Assembly: GCA_033964015.1 (NCBI GenBank) | Contig: CM066915.1 | Location: 2,877,942-2,941,941, forward strand | Direction of reading: 5' to 3' | Length of the DNA: 64,000 nucleotides | Origin: Scolanthus callimorphus | Taxonomy: Eukaryota; Cnidaria; Anthozoa; Actiniaria; Edwardsiidae | Shown: positions 52,838-63,513 of the stretch, piece by piece | How positions within the stretch are numbered: position 1 is the first letter of the stretch | Layout of the letters: every line of letters starts with the position of its first letter | Position numbers and translations under genes: made by a program | The notes under the pieces: model-generated | Told to the model about the DNA's origin: nothing | What the model saw: only the letters and a program-made list of their open reading frames with translations | The model's database searches: none

Positions 52838-52971
52838 ACGAAGGGTTGGGCTCCCTGTGTAAGGAATGAACACTCAACTCCTAACTTGGATAACTTGGCG
52901 AACAAAGGGAGATATGGCATACATAAATAATATAGCAAAGAAAAGCCAAACACAGGGAACCCAACCCTTCG
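52838..52971. repeat. Small inverted repeat
   Basis: 'cgaagggttgggctccctgtg' (about 52839) and 'cacagggaacccaaccctt' (about 52951) are inverted. This is a possible hairpin within element III. Confidence 0.6.
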
Positions 52972-53089
52972 ATGACCAGGATTCAGACTATGTCTGCAGA
53001 GATCCTGTTTTCAGACCCCCCCAGTCATCGAAGGGGATTAAAGGTTCCGTTCCTTTTTTTTTTTTTTTTTTTTTTTTTTAATACGGTAC

Positions 53090-53985
53090 ATGACCCCTAC
53101 GCACATACGGTACATGACCCCTACGCACCGCGTGGGACACCATCCTCTCGCGCCAGATGTATATAGTACATGCCTCCACGCACCGCGTGCGACACTATCC
53201 CTCCTACATATGGCGCATGTCCCACCGCACCAATGCGGTACATCCCTCCTAGCACCACGTGCGGTATCCTCCTCGTCCACGTGCGGTATAGCTTCACCCT
53301 GTCCTCTTCGCACCCCGTGCGGTATTCTCCTCGCACTACATGCGGTAAACCTCCTCGCACCACGTGCGGTACGTTCTTCCTCTTGTGCCCCCTCCTTGCG
53401 GTCTAAAGATTGTGCCCCTAACACAAACGTGCCAGAAAAATTGCTTCGCACCGGGTGCGGTAAATCTCCTCACACCACGTGTGGTAAATCTCCTCGCACT
53501 ACGTGCGGTACGTTCATACTCTTGTACCCCCCTCCGTGCGGTCTGAAAATTTTGTCCCTGACACAAACGTGCCATAAAAATTGCCTCGCACCACATGCGG
53601 TAAATCTCCTCGCACCACGTGCGGTACGTTCTTCCTCTTGTGCCCCCTCCTTGCGGTCTAAAAATTTTTGTCCCTGACACAAACATGCCATATAAATTGC
53701 CTCGCACCAAGGTGCGGTAAATCTCCTCGCACCAACGTGCGGTAAATCTCCTCGCACTACGTGCGGTACGTTCATCCTCTTGTACCCCCCTCCTTGCGGT
53801 CTAAAAATTTTTGTCCCTGACACAAACATGCCATATAAATTGCCTCGCACCAGGTGCGGTAAATCTCCTCGCACCAACGTGCGGTAAATCTCCTCGCACT
53901 ACGTGCGGTACGTTCATCCTCTTGTACCCCCCTCCTTGCGGTCCGTGACACAAACATGCCATATAAATTGCCTCGCACCACGTAA
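53090..53985. repeat. Tandem repeat with CGCACNNCGTGCGGTA units
   Basis: The semi-palindromic unit 'cgcaccacgtgcggtaaat' recurs at 22-26 bp steps and is grouped into longer units marked by 'acacaaac.tgcca' at 53421, 53561, 53677, 53820 and 53948. Many 'CACGTG' E-box-like sites are present. A run of about 27 T's precedes it (53053-53079). Long frames on both strands are repeat artefacts. Confidence 0.9.
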
Positions 53986-55005
53986 CGCACATAATAAGAC
54001 ACATAATTACGACATAATTACGGCATAAGGACATAATTGCGACGAGGTATTACCAAAATAACATACAACAGCCAGCGTACACAAAGTGAGCCTAACGCTA
54101 ACTGCAGGCGACTGATAATAAAAAATCACGATACAACCCAGTGAGTCGGGCCTGCCAGCAAAACGCGGACAAACACACAGAAGCCACAAAACCAACAAAC
54201 TACAAAGCAAACAGAAGACATAAATGCACACAACGTTATGTACAAAAAGGCTCTCGAATCTGCAACCCACAGACATCTATATTTCCATGTATAGGCGAAG
54301 AGCAAACGATATACTGATGTTGCAATCCAAACATGTAAACAAACTGACTAGCACTCCGGATAAAAGTTCATGACGCGGATAAGGAAATGTGACACGAGAA
54401 TGCAGGACCTACCACACTAAATACACCTCGTTACTTCTACTTTTCCCGGAGCAGTAGCCGAGTTCTGTTCCGGCGAGTTTCTTAATGAACGACGAAAGAT
54501 GCCAGAAACAAGTAGAGCTCGTGAGAGTGGAAATGTCCCGAAACACCGACGGGAGACGCGTGTGGTCGTAATCTTGCGTAATAACTGGCCAAACTCTGAT
54601 GAACTCAGGACAGTTTAAGAACGAGTGAACAGAGTGAAATGCGACAGGCAAAGCACATGGGCTCCACTGGAAACCTATAAAACAAAATAGAACAAACTCC
54701 GGTTTTAAGCTAATAGCCGAATAACATAAAGTGAAGCACATTTAACACAACGCACCGAGCCAAGCGACCACAAGCCAGGCCAAAATAGCACCAAATAATA
54801 CTTAACTCGAGCCCACGGGAAAGGAGAAGAGATGTAAACGAAGAAGGAGGAGACATTTATTCTTGAAGGTGGATTTGAAGGAAGTCTTGGCCGTGTTGAG
54901 GAGCGGAACCAGAAAGCGGCATCTGGCGCGAGATCTCAAAACCAACTGAATTGATTATGTAAATTTATATCTTATATGTCGCACACTATCCCCAAGTGAA
55001 AATAG

Positions 55006-56545
55006 TAAATATGGAAACTCTTGGTAATCCACTCTTGGTTTTATGTATAATTTTGTTTGGGATAGTTAGATTCACTTCAAACTTGGTAATAACAAAGAAG
55101 AACCAAGACCTCATACATCCATATGCTAATTAGTGTTTCCATGGTAACACGTTTGGATAAAGAAGTGATTCCTGGAAAAAAAGGTAAAATCTGTGAAATA
55201 TTCCCTATGTTGTGAAAGTCTTCGAAACTTCCTGATTTGTTTGTCAACCCAACCCAGAGTATTTTGGTAAAGTATTGTAGTACTTCACTTGTAGGTGAAT
55301 AAGTTTCAGATTTTTCCTATTTTTTAAACAGACAGCCCTAGTGCAGAAGCTCATAAGTAGGAGCGTGCATCCTACGTATTGGGTGGGTCTCACATGTGTT
55401 TTATAGCTTGAGCTATTTTTAGAAACAGTTGCGCGGGAAAAATTAGCCAATCAGAATTCTTACTTACATTTGACGTCACGCCTCATCAAAAATTCAGATG
55501 GAGCTCTGCTTTTAGCCTACTATATACTTGCAGTTCTTTTCGAGATGGAAATGAAGCAAATATTTTTACTAGTGTAGTGATTTAGAGCCAGGGTGCAAAA
55601 ATAGCAAAGCACACGATGAAGTGTCAAGCTAGCAAGCGTAAATATCCACGAAGTGCTAAAAATTGTTATGATTGTTAGCGAACAGCAAATGAATAGGCAA
55701 ATAAAAAGACCAAAGCAGTACGCTACAAGAGGAACATCGACAACTTAATAAGCTAACTTCTGCCCTCAGACTGACTGGTTGTTAAGCAGATGCCATCCTC
55801 GACTGCCAGTATTTTACGGAAATCAAAGCAGTGCTCCGTTGGCTTAGAAAACGCTTGCTGTTTCCTGTCGATTATCAGAGTGCCATCATGCAGTGCCTAC
55901 ACCTTTCGCACCGGTACCATTCATTTTGTTTTCAAATAGTTTATAGAATGTAAGCAATAAACTTCTGTCGTTTATAAAGTATACCTTTGATCAAACTCTT
56001 TAAGTCGTGCTTCATTCAAGCAGTTCAAGTACAAGTTCAACGCTACTACGTCCTTAACGACTACAGTTCTCGCAAACAAAAAACAAACCTGACAAATTTC
56101 GTGTATCAAAAAACAATTTAAAACAAATGAAAACAAAAAGAAGAAACTAAAATCGTTCATGTCGACTTAGGAATTGAAAAAGTTCATAGTCCCGGTTTAC
56201 CGAGTTGTATATGTGTTCAGTTTTTTTCGGCGAACACGTTGTAAAGTTTTTGACAAACTTTCTTCTCGCCTTCCTGCTTGGATCGTTTGTATGTAGCGAA
56301 CTTCATCTAAGTGTACCAAATTAGAAATCAAATCATCCACATAGTCCTGGTACTTCGTTGTAAATCCTTTATGCTTCGGCCTAATCCATCCGTAGCCACC
56401 AAATTCATCAGCTTTAGTGCAAAAATTTGTAGTCCTTCATGAACTTTCGCTGTGCGAGAACCGTGAGAAGAAGCGGCGAGGCCGCGGTTCTTTTCAGCTT
56501 TCCCTTAGTCGTTTAGATTGTTTTCAAGTAATTTTTCTTGCATTT
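55006..56545. other. Intergenic, nothing recognised
   Basis: Both strands were read. Short frames at 55244-55450 and 55972-56160 (-) have no recognisable domain. No repeat is shared with the rest of the window until 56546, where a partial AGTAAAATCACACTCACA MITE end appears. Confidence 0.5.
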
Positions 56546-56670
56546 TGAGTTTTGAGCCAATCAGAATGCAGGATTCATGAGAGTGTGTGAGTGTGATTTT
56601 ACTAAATTTAGTTATAACAACCTGAAGTTAGTCACTCAAGTAACTATACTAATTTCCGCGCACTGATTGG

Positions 56671-56824
56671 TAGACTGCTTGCGGTCCCTTCTTTGGCGAA
56701 TGTCCGCGAGAACGAGCTCGCAACGAGCGGGTGAACATCGGCGCTTGCTTTTTTTCACGCGTTCGTTTTTTCACGCTTTCGTTTTCACGGACGTTTCGCC
56801 AAAGAAGGGACTGCAAGCAGTCTA
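56671..56824. mobile_element. MITE, TAGACTGC family, copy 3
   Basis: 'tagactgcttgcggtcccttc' is matched by 'agggactgcaagcagtcta'. CTGATTGG flanks both sides, with one base between the element and the right copy, giving an 8-bp duplication. Confidence 0.88.
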
Positions 56825-56971
56825 GCTGATTGGTCAAGAGGTTTGTTTTCTCTTGCTATAATCTGTTTTCAGGAAAGGTGGTGTCTTTATAAACACGGTG
56901 ATTCATTAGAAGTATTAGCATTAGTGCTAGTATTGCTGTTATTATTTTGTGTTGTTTTCATGTATGTTTAG

Positions 56972-57604
56972 GTTATCAAGACACTTAAAAGAGCCATGCA
57001 ACCAGCTTTGTCAGGCACCAAACTTACATGGACAGTGCCTGAAGGATGGAAAATACTAAATGTATTAGAAACACTCCCACCAGTGTTCAAAGGTGACAGA
57101 ATGATAGTCTATGGGTGCGTCAGGACAGACGAAAACAGCAAAAAAGAATCAGAAACAAAAGCTGAAGCGACTATAGAAGCCACGCTGCACCAGGTTAGTG
57201 AAACAAAGCTCGTTGGAATGAGCGTGGAGTTTGAGCTCCCAGGAAAGAGCACTGAATCTGCCCATGAAAAGTCATCCGTGTTACACCGATTAGCAGCCAA
57301 GATGTTCATCTCCTCCAGGCAGCATCTATTGTATTCTAATCCAGCCAAGGATGACATAATCAAGGTCAGCCTGGCAGCCTCAATTGTTTCTAAGTTCACG
57401 TCATTTATAGCTGTGGATGAGGAGAGCCGAGAGTCTGTAAAGGGAGCCACGGTAAAGCGGGTAGTGCCAATGCCTTGCATAATAACAATAGTGATGATGA
57501 GAAGGAGGAAAAGGAGAAAGAGAAGGAGGACGAAGTCTTTGATAAGGATGATGATAATGACGATGATGTTTCTTGACCAAGTAGAAAAGCCCATCTTACT
57601 TTGA
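56972..57604 (+). pseudogene. VWA5A-like last-exon fragment, copy 4
   Basis: The acceptor 'catgtatgtttag' is kept. The frame opens 'VIKTLKRAMQPALSGTKLTW' and is uninterrupted through 'LAAKMFISSRQHLLYSNPAK' and 'IAVDEESRESVKGATVKRVV'. After 'PMPCI' a deletion joins it to the acidic stretch in another frame, giving an Arg/Lys-rich tail that stops at 57604. The acidic linker and the C-terminal conserved part are lost. No VIT or VWA exon precedes it. Confidence 0.85.
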
Positions 57605-57953
57605 AACTCTTTAACTTTTTATAAAACCGTTTGTAGATTGTGTCAAGACGACTGGCCATTGAAATCCTTTGGTGTTTTTTTAATTCATAAACGCATTATT
57701 GTCGTATTTATGTGCGACTCACGAAAAGAGTATCTTAAAATAACATGAATGTATTTATAAATGTAATAAAGCATCCAATAGCAGCGACGATTGGAGTAAA
57801 CACTCGAATTCCTTTGTTGTTTTCTGTTTTCGTGAAAGCCGCAAAAATGGTAGCAAAAGCAGCGGTGATAGTAAGCATTATAAAAAGCAGTAACAGTAGA
57901 CTGTGTAACAGCAGCTGTAGCTGTAACACTAACACTAGTAATAGGTATTGTAA

Positions 57954-58052
57954 CCCTGGGGGAGGCTGAGTCACATGAACGTTTCGAAACAAAGGGCAAA
58001 CCTCATTCTCATCTCCTCAAACAATAGCCACGTGACTCAGCCTCCCCCAGGG
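57954..58052. mobile_element. MITE, CCCTGGGGGAGGCTGAGTCAC
   Basis: 'ccctgggggaggctgagtca' pairs with 'tgactcagcctcccccaggg'. It sits within the remnant of the unit-4 microsatellite and overlaps the next fold-back by a few bases. Confidence 0.8.
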
Positions 58053-58103
58053 TCTTCTCTGAGCTAACCGCCATTTTGAAAAACGACCGAGAAGACCCTG
58101 GGG
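58046..58103. repeat. Short CAGGGTCTTCTC fold-back
   Basis: 'ccagggtcttctc' pairs with 'gagaagaccctgg'. It shares its left end with the right end of the preceding MITE. Confidence 0.7.
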
Positions 58104-58380
58104 ACGAGGTTGCTGGGGGGCTCAAATAATATCAGCGGAAAATGTCTGTAGATATGCGTGCGCATATAGTTGGCCCAAGAAACGGTCAGCAAACCGTCCA
58201 AGGTTGTGGACGGCGGTAAAACAAAGCGAGTTTCGACCCAGCGCAGAGGTGTCTCTTCCTCGCGAACCTCAGCCAGCGAAATGCAGAGAAAAGAGGCCTC
58301 TGCTAGCAGGGAATTTTTTCGGTTTGACCCCCTCGAAAAAGGCCATTTTGCTATATCCCCTTGAAAAACACTATTAGCAG
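58104..58380. other. Short spacer, nothing recognised
   Basis: A 64-aa plus-strand frame (58170-58364) has no domain that I recognise. Confidence 0.35.
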
Positions 58381-58771
58381 CCCAGGGGGGTACTCGGACA
58401 TAAAAATGACGGGGGATACGACGGAGCTACAAATTTCATACCCCAAAAAATACCTGAGCCATAAATTTTATACCCAAAAAAATACCTGCTCCCAAAATTT
58501 GATACCCAACTTTTTTAGCCTAAAAAAGACTATTTAATACCAGCATTGTCCTTTTGCCCGGGAAATAGCTTAAACTTAAGGCAGTAGATCTTGATTATCA
58601 ACTAGCCTGTCAGAAGTTTCAACCCTCCAAAAATACCCGCGGATTTTTCAACACCCCCCAAAAATACCTGGTAGAATTTACAACCCCAAAAATACTTTTA
58701 CTACAAATTTCATACCCAAAAAAATACGTCGGACCCCCCCGTCATTTTTATATCCGAGTACCCCCCCTGGG
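58381..58771. mobile_element. MITE, CCCAGGGGGGTACTCGGA
   Basis: 'cccaggggggtactcggaca' pairs with 'atccgagtaccccccctggg'. The 'aaaaatgacggggg' sub-terminal block also pairs. ATTAGCAG (58373-58380) and ACTAGCAG (58772-58779) form an 8-bp duplication with one change, in the unit-4 microsatellite. Internal 'aaaaaatacct' blocks repeat. Confidence 0.88.
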
Positions 58772-58915
58772 ACTAGCAGTAGCAGTAGAAATTGCTGTAG
58801 CAGTACCAGTACCAGTACCAGTAGCACTAACAGTAACGGTAGTGGTAGTAGCAGTAATAGGAATAGGAAAAGCAGTAACAGTAGCAACAGCGCCGTAGCA
58901 GTAACAGCATCTACT
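58772..58915. repeat. GTAGCA microsatellite, unit 4
   Basis: A diverged remnant of the array seen at 27700-28122, ending in the shared 'cag.atctacttaa'. Confidence 0.75.
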
Positions 58916-59640
58916 TAAGGTCTCTGTAAACAAATTCTCGTCGCGTCGCAATTTATGCTATGATAATCAGTTATATATCATTTTAAAGTTTAAAAAAATA
59001 CTCTATCTGATGAAGTTGTTTAGTTTATCGAAGTTTTAATTGTTCTTGTATTTTTAAGACCCCGAACTCAAAACTACCTTGTTTACTTGAGAAGCTCCAG
59101 ACCACTAGCGGTTTGTTGCACAATTTCGCACTTTGTCGGACTTTAGTCTCGGAGAAATAAACTGCAAAATCGTGTCAGCGATTTTCGATATTTTGCATAT
59201 TTACGAAAATATAAGGTCGCGAAGTTGAAAGTCACATTTTTTACGGTTTGTGGCAGCAAAATGTATCATAAATTTTTTTTCAAGTAAAAAATAAAAATTC
59301 CCTGACACGGTTTTTTAGTTGTCATCATTTTCTAACGACACAGAAAGTTTGACGCCAATATCTTAAATCATGCAGGGTCAGGAGCTTCGCGAAAGTGAAA
59401 ATTTGACCTAAAATTAAAGTGCTCGAAAAAGCGTGTAAAGTTTATTAAATTACAGAAAATGAGTGGCGGGCAATACAAAAGAATGGGCAATTGAAGCCTA
59501 GGAATAAAGTCATTTGAGGTTTTAGAAATATACTTTGGGACTTTATACTTCATAATATACTTTGATACTTTTGACTGTTATATCAAATGAATTTCGGGAA
59601 AAAAGTCATTATGGATTTTTACCTTTCACAAGACCATAAA
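58916..59640. other. AT-rich intergenic, nothing recognised
   Basis: No gene or clear repeat was seen. It occupies the place of the CATAAGTGTCC MITE in units 1-3; a half-copy of that MITE end appears at 59641-59668. Confidence 0.5.
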
Positions 59641-60075
59641 AAGTGTACATCTTGGTATTACGCGCGCGCCCATGTATGAAAATTGCTTCAGAGGACATTT
59701 TCTGATGTTAACGGAATTTCAAATTTCAATTCCCGTAATAAGTCTTCATTGAAAGCGGGAAATCGCGAAAACATTCGAAACTGAAATGCCGAAGTGCTAG
59801 ATATTTATTTGTAACAGGCTAGCGAAATATTAATCAAGTCTGTGAAATAAACTATGGCTCCTTGGGGCAGGGAGGATGGACGTATTTCTGTTGTACACAC
59901 TACAGAATCACTTTTGGTGCCGACAGACTCATAAATAACAATGGGGGTCAAAATAGCGCATGGTCCGATTTTTTTCTTGTGATACTAAAGAGTGTTAGGA
60001 ACAATGTAAAGAAGAAAAACCTTCTGTTACAATTTGTTTCAGGTTTAGTTCATTTTCGGCCTAAAATGACGACTA

Positions 60076-60252
60076 TTATCCTCTTCTGGCTTCACAATTG
60101 GGCGTATATAACTTCTTTGTACTGTCTTTACGTCCGCGCTGCGCACTTCTCTCGCTTTGGAACACCGTCTGCGCCACTTTCTTCTCTTCGTCGAATAAGA
60201 TACAAACTCTCGCAGGCACAGCTTCCAAATTCTCAACTTTGTCTGTGGCCAT
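60076..60252 (-). CDS. Small unrecognised ORF, copy 4
   Basis: A 58-aa frame reads MATDKVENLEAVPARVCILF, 'DEEKKVAQTVFQSERSAQ', then 'GRKDSTKKLYTPNCEARRG' and a TAA stop. This copy lacks the adjacent MITE of the other units, so its end may be the original one. It lies about 1.3 kb downstream of the GPCR copy 6 stop on the same strand. No known domain is seen; an N-terminal exon is possible. Confidence 0.4.
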   Translation of the reverse strand: MATDKVENLEAVPARVCILFDEEKKVAQTVFQSERSAQRGRKDSTKKLYTPNCEARRG

Positions 60253-60746
60253 CGCTTTCTTGCGGACAGATCCCCCTCGAAGACATTTGGAGATAGATTT
60301 TTGGACTGCGTCTTACTATCAGGAAAGGTTATTTGAATCTCTTTCAAATCCCAGTACCGCGCAACAGCTGGATGAAGGGTAGTCTAGAATACCTAGTGAC
60401 AAATACGGCTAAACCGTGAGCAAATGAAACTCGTCATCATTTAAGAAAACCTGTTATGCGAGTGATAACAAAAGACGGTGCAAATCGGTTTTGTATCGAT
60501 TGTCAATTTCACTGCTGGTGACCATACTATAAATAAAACCATATCATGGACAATGAAAACATATGGCTTTTTTAGCGTTTTGGTTTTTATGAAAGTACCG
60601 GAAAAATACCGGATTGGATCACGGGGACCAAATACTTGTATCTCTGCTTATGTCCTCGTCAAAGGCCTGATTCAATCAATCAGTCGTTTAATTCAAACCC
60701 ATTGTAGACGGAGCCTGAATTACAGGGGAGGTCATTCAATCACAAT

Positions 60747-61000
60747 AGAGCGGTTTTCACAGGACTGTCGTGAAAACAATTGCAATTGAGCAATCACTAG
60801 CCAATCACAATCGAGAGAAATCACAACTTGCTCCTAAATGGCTTTTTTCTCAGCCAATCACCAGCCGAACCAATTCCTAAGTAATTACGCAATTGTATTT
60901 ACTACAGAATTTGATTGGATGAGAGAAACGAGTAGCCAATGAGAACGCAAAGCAATCGCAACTACATAACAAGTCTTGACAGTCAGGTGAAATCCGCTCT
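60747..61000. mobile_element. MITE, AGAGCGGATTTCAC family, copy 2
   Basis: 'agagcggttttcacaggact' pairs with 'cagtcaggtgaaatccgctct' at the right end. The interior matches the reverse complement of 15582-15807 ('ggctgagaaaaaagcc' type block). Confidence 0.8.
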
Positions 61001-61249
61001 AAGAGATTACATATTCAAAATTTGATACTTTACTGTGACAAAATTGTTTAAACGATTTGTTCGGCCTAGAGTGGGCTGAACAGACTGCCCTGACCTCAAG
61101 TTGTGTGTGCGCTCAAGCACTGTTGGCTTGTTAAAAACATTAATATTGTTCTTGGACTTAATTACAAAGTTCTTACAAGCATAATCTCGCCATAAGTATA
61201 ACGGATCGAGACCTGCCAACTCGAGCGCCTCGTCATATGGAATGCCGGG

Positions 61250-61450
61250 ATAGATAGGGGCTCTCGCACGATTGCTGGCCACTTCTCTGACACTAAAGTT
61301 CCTCAAATCTCAATCCAATTCCATCCTTTTGATAACGGGTCAAAACAACCTAGAATTGCATTTGTCTAACAATTGAAAGGTTTTTCTCTTAATCTGGAGG
61401 ATTATTTTGATTCCTACGGGCAAAGGACATGTGTTTTCGCGGTTAAAAAA
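61250..61450. repeat. Partial copy of the 14047-14334 nested element
   Basis: 'ggggctctcgcacg', 'tggccacttctctgaca' and 'ggtcaaaacaacctagaatt' match 14100-14310 in reverse orientation. Only part of the element is present. Confidence 0.65.
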
Positions 61451-61593
61451 TACTTATTTTATGTTCAAGGTGGGAAATTTGCTCATAAGTCCGATTGTCC
61501 TGCGATTACTTCTCGTTCTTTTCTTCAGTTTTACAAAAACCCTGAAAAATAGCTTTTTGCTATCGGAAAACAAATGTAAGGAAATCTTCTCTA

Positions 61594-62440
61594 CTAAATA
61601 CCAGTTTGAGCCATGACTATTGGTCGCATTGCAATCACTGTGGGTTCTCCTGTGCTGACTTCCCCTTGATTCAATACTTTTCTTGGAACACGATTGTAGA
61701 ATAAGCCACAACTACTTTCGAAATTCTTGGATACGAGCGACATAGACGACAACGTTAATGATGGACTACATAAGGTGACATAGAATTCAGCACTGCTGTA
61801 CACACTTGGCACCATGTTGATAACAGGTACACAAGCGTAAAAGGGAAAATGACGATGAGGGAGACACAGGTAGTGATACACAAAGTGATGGCGAGTCTTA
61901 TATTACTACGAGCATTCTGCAACATGTACAGCTCGCCTTGATGCCTTGACCTTGATCCAGATGGTGATATAACTTGCAAGGGTAACGAATACACCTAACA
62001 TTACTAGCACGAGTTTAATGGTAAACATCTGTTTATAAGAGCTTTGCAGCACGTAGTAATCCAAATTTAAGCAACCGCCGACAACCCATCCAAATACTAT
62101 TCCCAGCACGTACTGCCAAGTCTTCAGTAGGCGATGTTTAAAAGGAAAGACCACAGCGTAGGCGCGCTCCAATGAACCAGTCACGAAGGAAAAAAGTGAT
62201 ACAATTAGAGCAATGTTGTTAATACCCAACACTATGTTGGATAGTTTTTCTTCCTGAAGCTGTACAGCGACTGCTAATGTAACGCCGATGCAAACTTCTG
62301 CAAGTGTTAAATTTAGAAATAAAACTTGACTTTTTGACGCGGAAAGATTTTCTAGGGAACACTGCACAAGCAAGAGTGTTAGCGAGTACAACGACCAGCG
62401 ATTCTATAAACAGAATCGTGGAAACTACACTGAACTCCAT
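61594..62440 (-). pseudogene. Class A GPCR copy 6, several frameshifts
   Basis: The receptor homology runs from MEFSVVSTILFIESLVVVLA (TM1) to 'VIAMRPIVMAQTGI'. The frame changes near 62320 (TM2), 61915 (loop after TM5; 'gcattctgcaacatg' lacks the 'tcctg' of paralogues) and 61760 (TM7; about 20 bases of the 'INSLINVVVY' region are missing). The long middle frame 61906-62391 has 'SLERAYAVVFPFKHRLLKTW'. The internal deletions mark a true pseudogene. It is closest in sequence to copy 1 ('GINNIALIVSLFSFV', 'DYYVLQSS'). Confidence 0.92.
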
Positions 62441-62953
62441 GGCTTTAGACGAAACACCAACTCGTGACCGTTATAGGACTCGTTGTTCGTAAATTAAAAA
62501 GGGAGAGGTCGTGCAATTAATTTGAATATCTTGAAGCAGATGGTATGGAGTTAAAACGCGTTGAAGCTTAAAAAAACACTAAACGTATAATGGCCCTCCG
62601 TTTGGTCCTTTTTTATTTGATGTGCTTCTAACCGAAGCGTTGGGACCATTGAAAGACCAATGGGATAATGTAAAGTAAAATAAACACAAACACAAACAAA
62701 GTTCGACAATTGTCTTATCACAGGTGGTACTCAGTTATGCTAATCCACGGTTGCGCTGCCCCCACGATATCATGTGAAAGTGTACACTGATTGCCTTGCT
62801 AGATACACCTTATATGCCTTTGTCACATATTGGTCATTAGGATTAGAAAATGTACAAAAGTGAGCGCCCTCCAATAATTGCCAAAAAAGTTCATCATTCA
62901 GCTCTGCAGGAAACAGACCCCTTGGTGATAGGAAGGGCAAACAGGTGTTATTC
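62441..62953. repeat. GPCR upstream flank, unit of copy 6
   Basis: Bases 62745-62953 match 1-215 of the window. Nothing codes here. Confidence 0.7.
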
Positions 62954-63513
62954 TTGGTTTTCAGTTGTCACGTGACTAAATTTATCTCCCCAAATATACT
63001 TTGAAATGCTGTATACTCAACAGAACTGTAAAGAGAACACAAGATTATGTTTCCTTGATAAATTTGAGGCCTATTGAGCGTTTTCCAAGCGAATTATATG
63101 GAAATGAATCCCCGCCATTTTGTACAGTAAATGTATGGAGCCGCCGTGTTGGTGCCCAAGGAGATGAGCACCAACATGGCGGCCGAATTACCAGTTCTCC
63201 AAAACGGCTATTTAATCGATCATATCAACAAGAATCTTGTCGGAATGGTAGGATGTGAACATTAATAACATTCTAATTTGTTTAGATTGTAAGAATTAAG
63301 GAAATTGAGTAAATACGGCACGCTCAAAATATTTGACTGGTGTTGCGTGACATAAATAGCTTCAGCGATATCTCCGGAACTACGTGGCAGAAGGTGCCGA
63401 GATTTGGTGTGATGACTCCTTCAGTAGAGTTATAATCAACATTGAAAGTACATCTCCGTAGAGGTTTTACTTTAGAAGTTAGCATTTTGATGACGTCACG
63501 TGAAAACCACCAA
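62954..63513. mobile_element. Insertion with imperfect GGTTTTCA/CACGTGAC ends
   Basis: The sequence between these points is absent from the otherwise colinear stretch at 1-400. The ends are imperfect inverted repeats ('ttggttttcagttgtcacgtg' side and the complement of 'gtcacgtgaaaaccaccaa'). A small hairpin at 63135-63175 ('tgttggtgc'/'gcaccaaca') lies inside. An 85-aa plus-strand frame (63001-63258) has no known domain. Confidence 0.6.

Larger units (their letters stand above)
51721..55005 (-). mobile_element. Non-coding split-direct-repeat (YR-type) element III
   Basis: On the minus strand the order is A1 (55005-54932), internal, B1 (52091-52028), A2 (52027-51954), spacer, B2 (51784-51721). 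A is 74 bp and B 64 bp. ATAG stands at the left flank (51717-51720), at the junction (52024-52027) and at the end (55002-55005). The layout is that of Ngaro-type elements. No RT, recombinase or hydrolase is recognisable. A 110-aa frame (54741-54409, MCFTLCYSAISLKPEF) and an 89-aa frame (54276-54007) are unrecognised. Much of the interior is tandem repeats. Confidence 0.7.

Noticed and set aside
53090..53877. Long ORFs with RGVRR/TCGKSPRTT repeats
   Set aside because: They are translations of the CGCACNNCGTGCGGTA tandem array, open on both strands.
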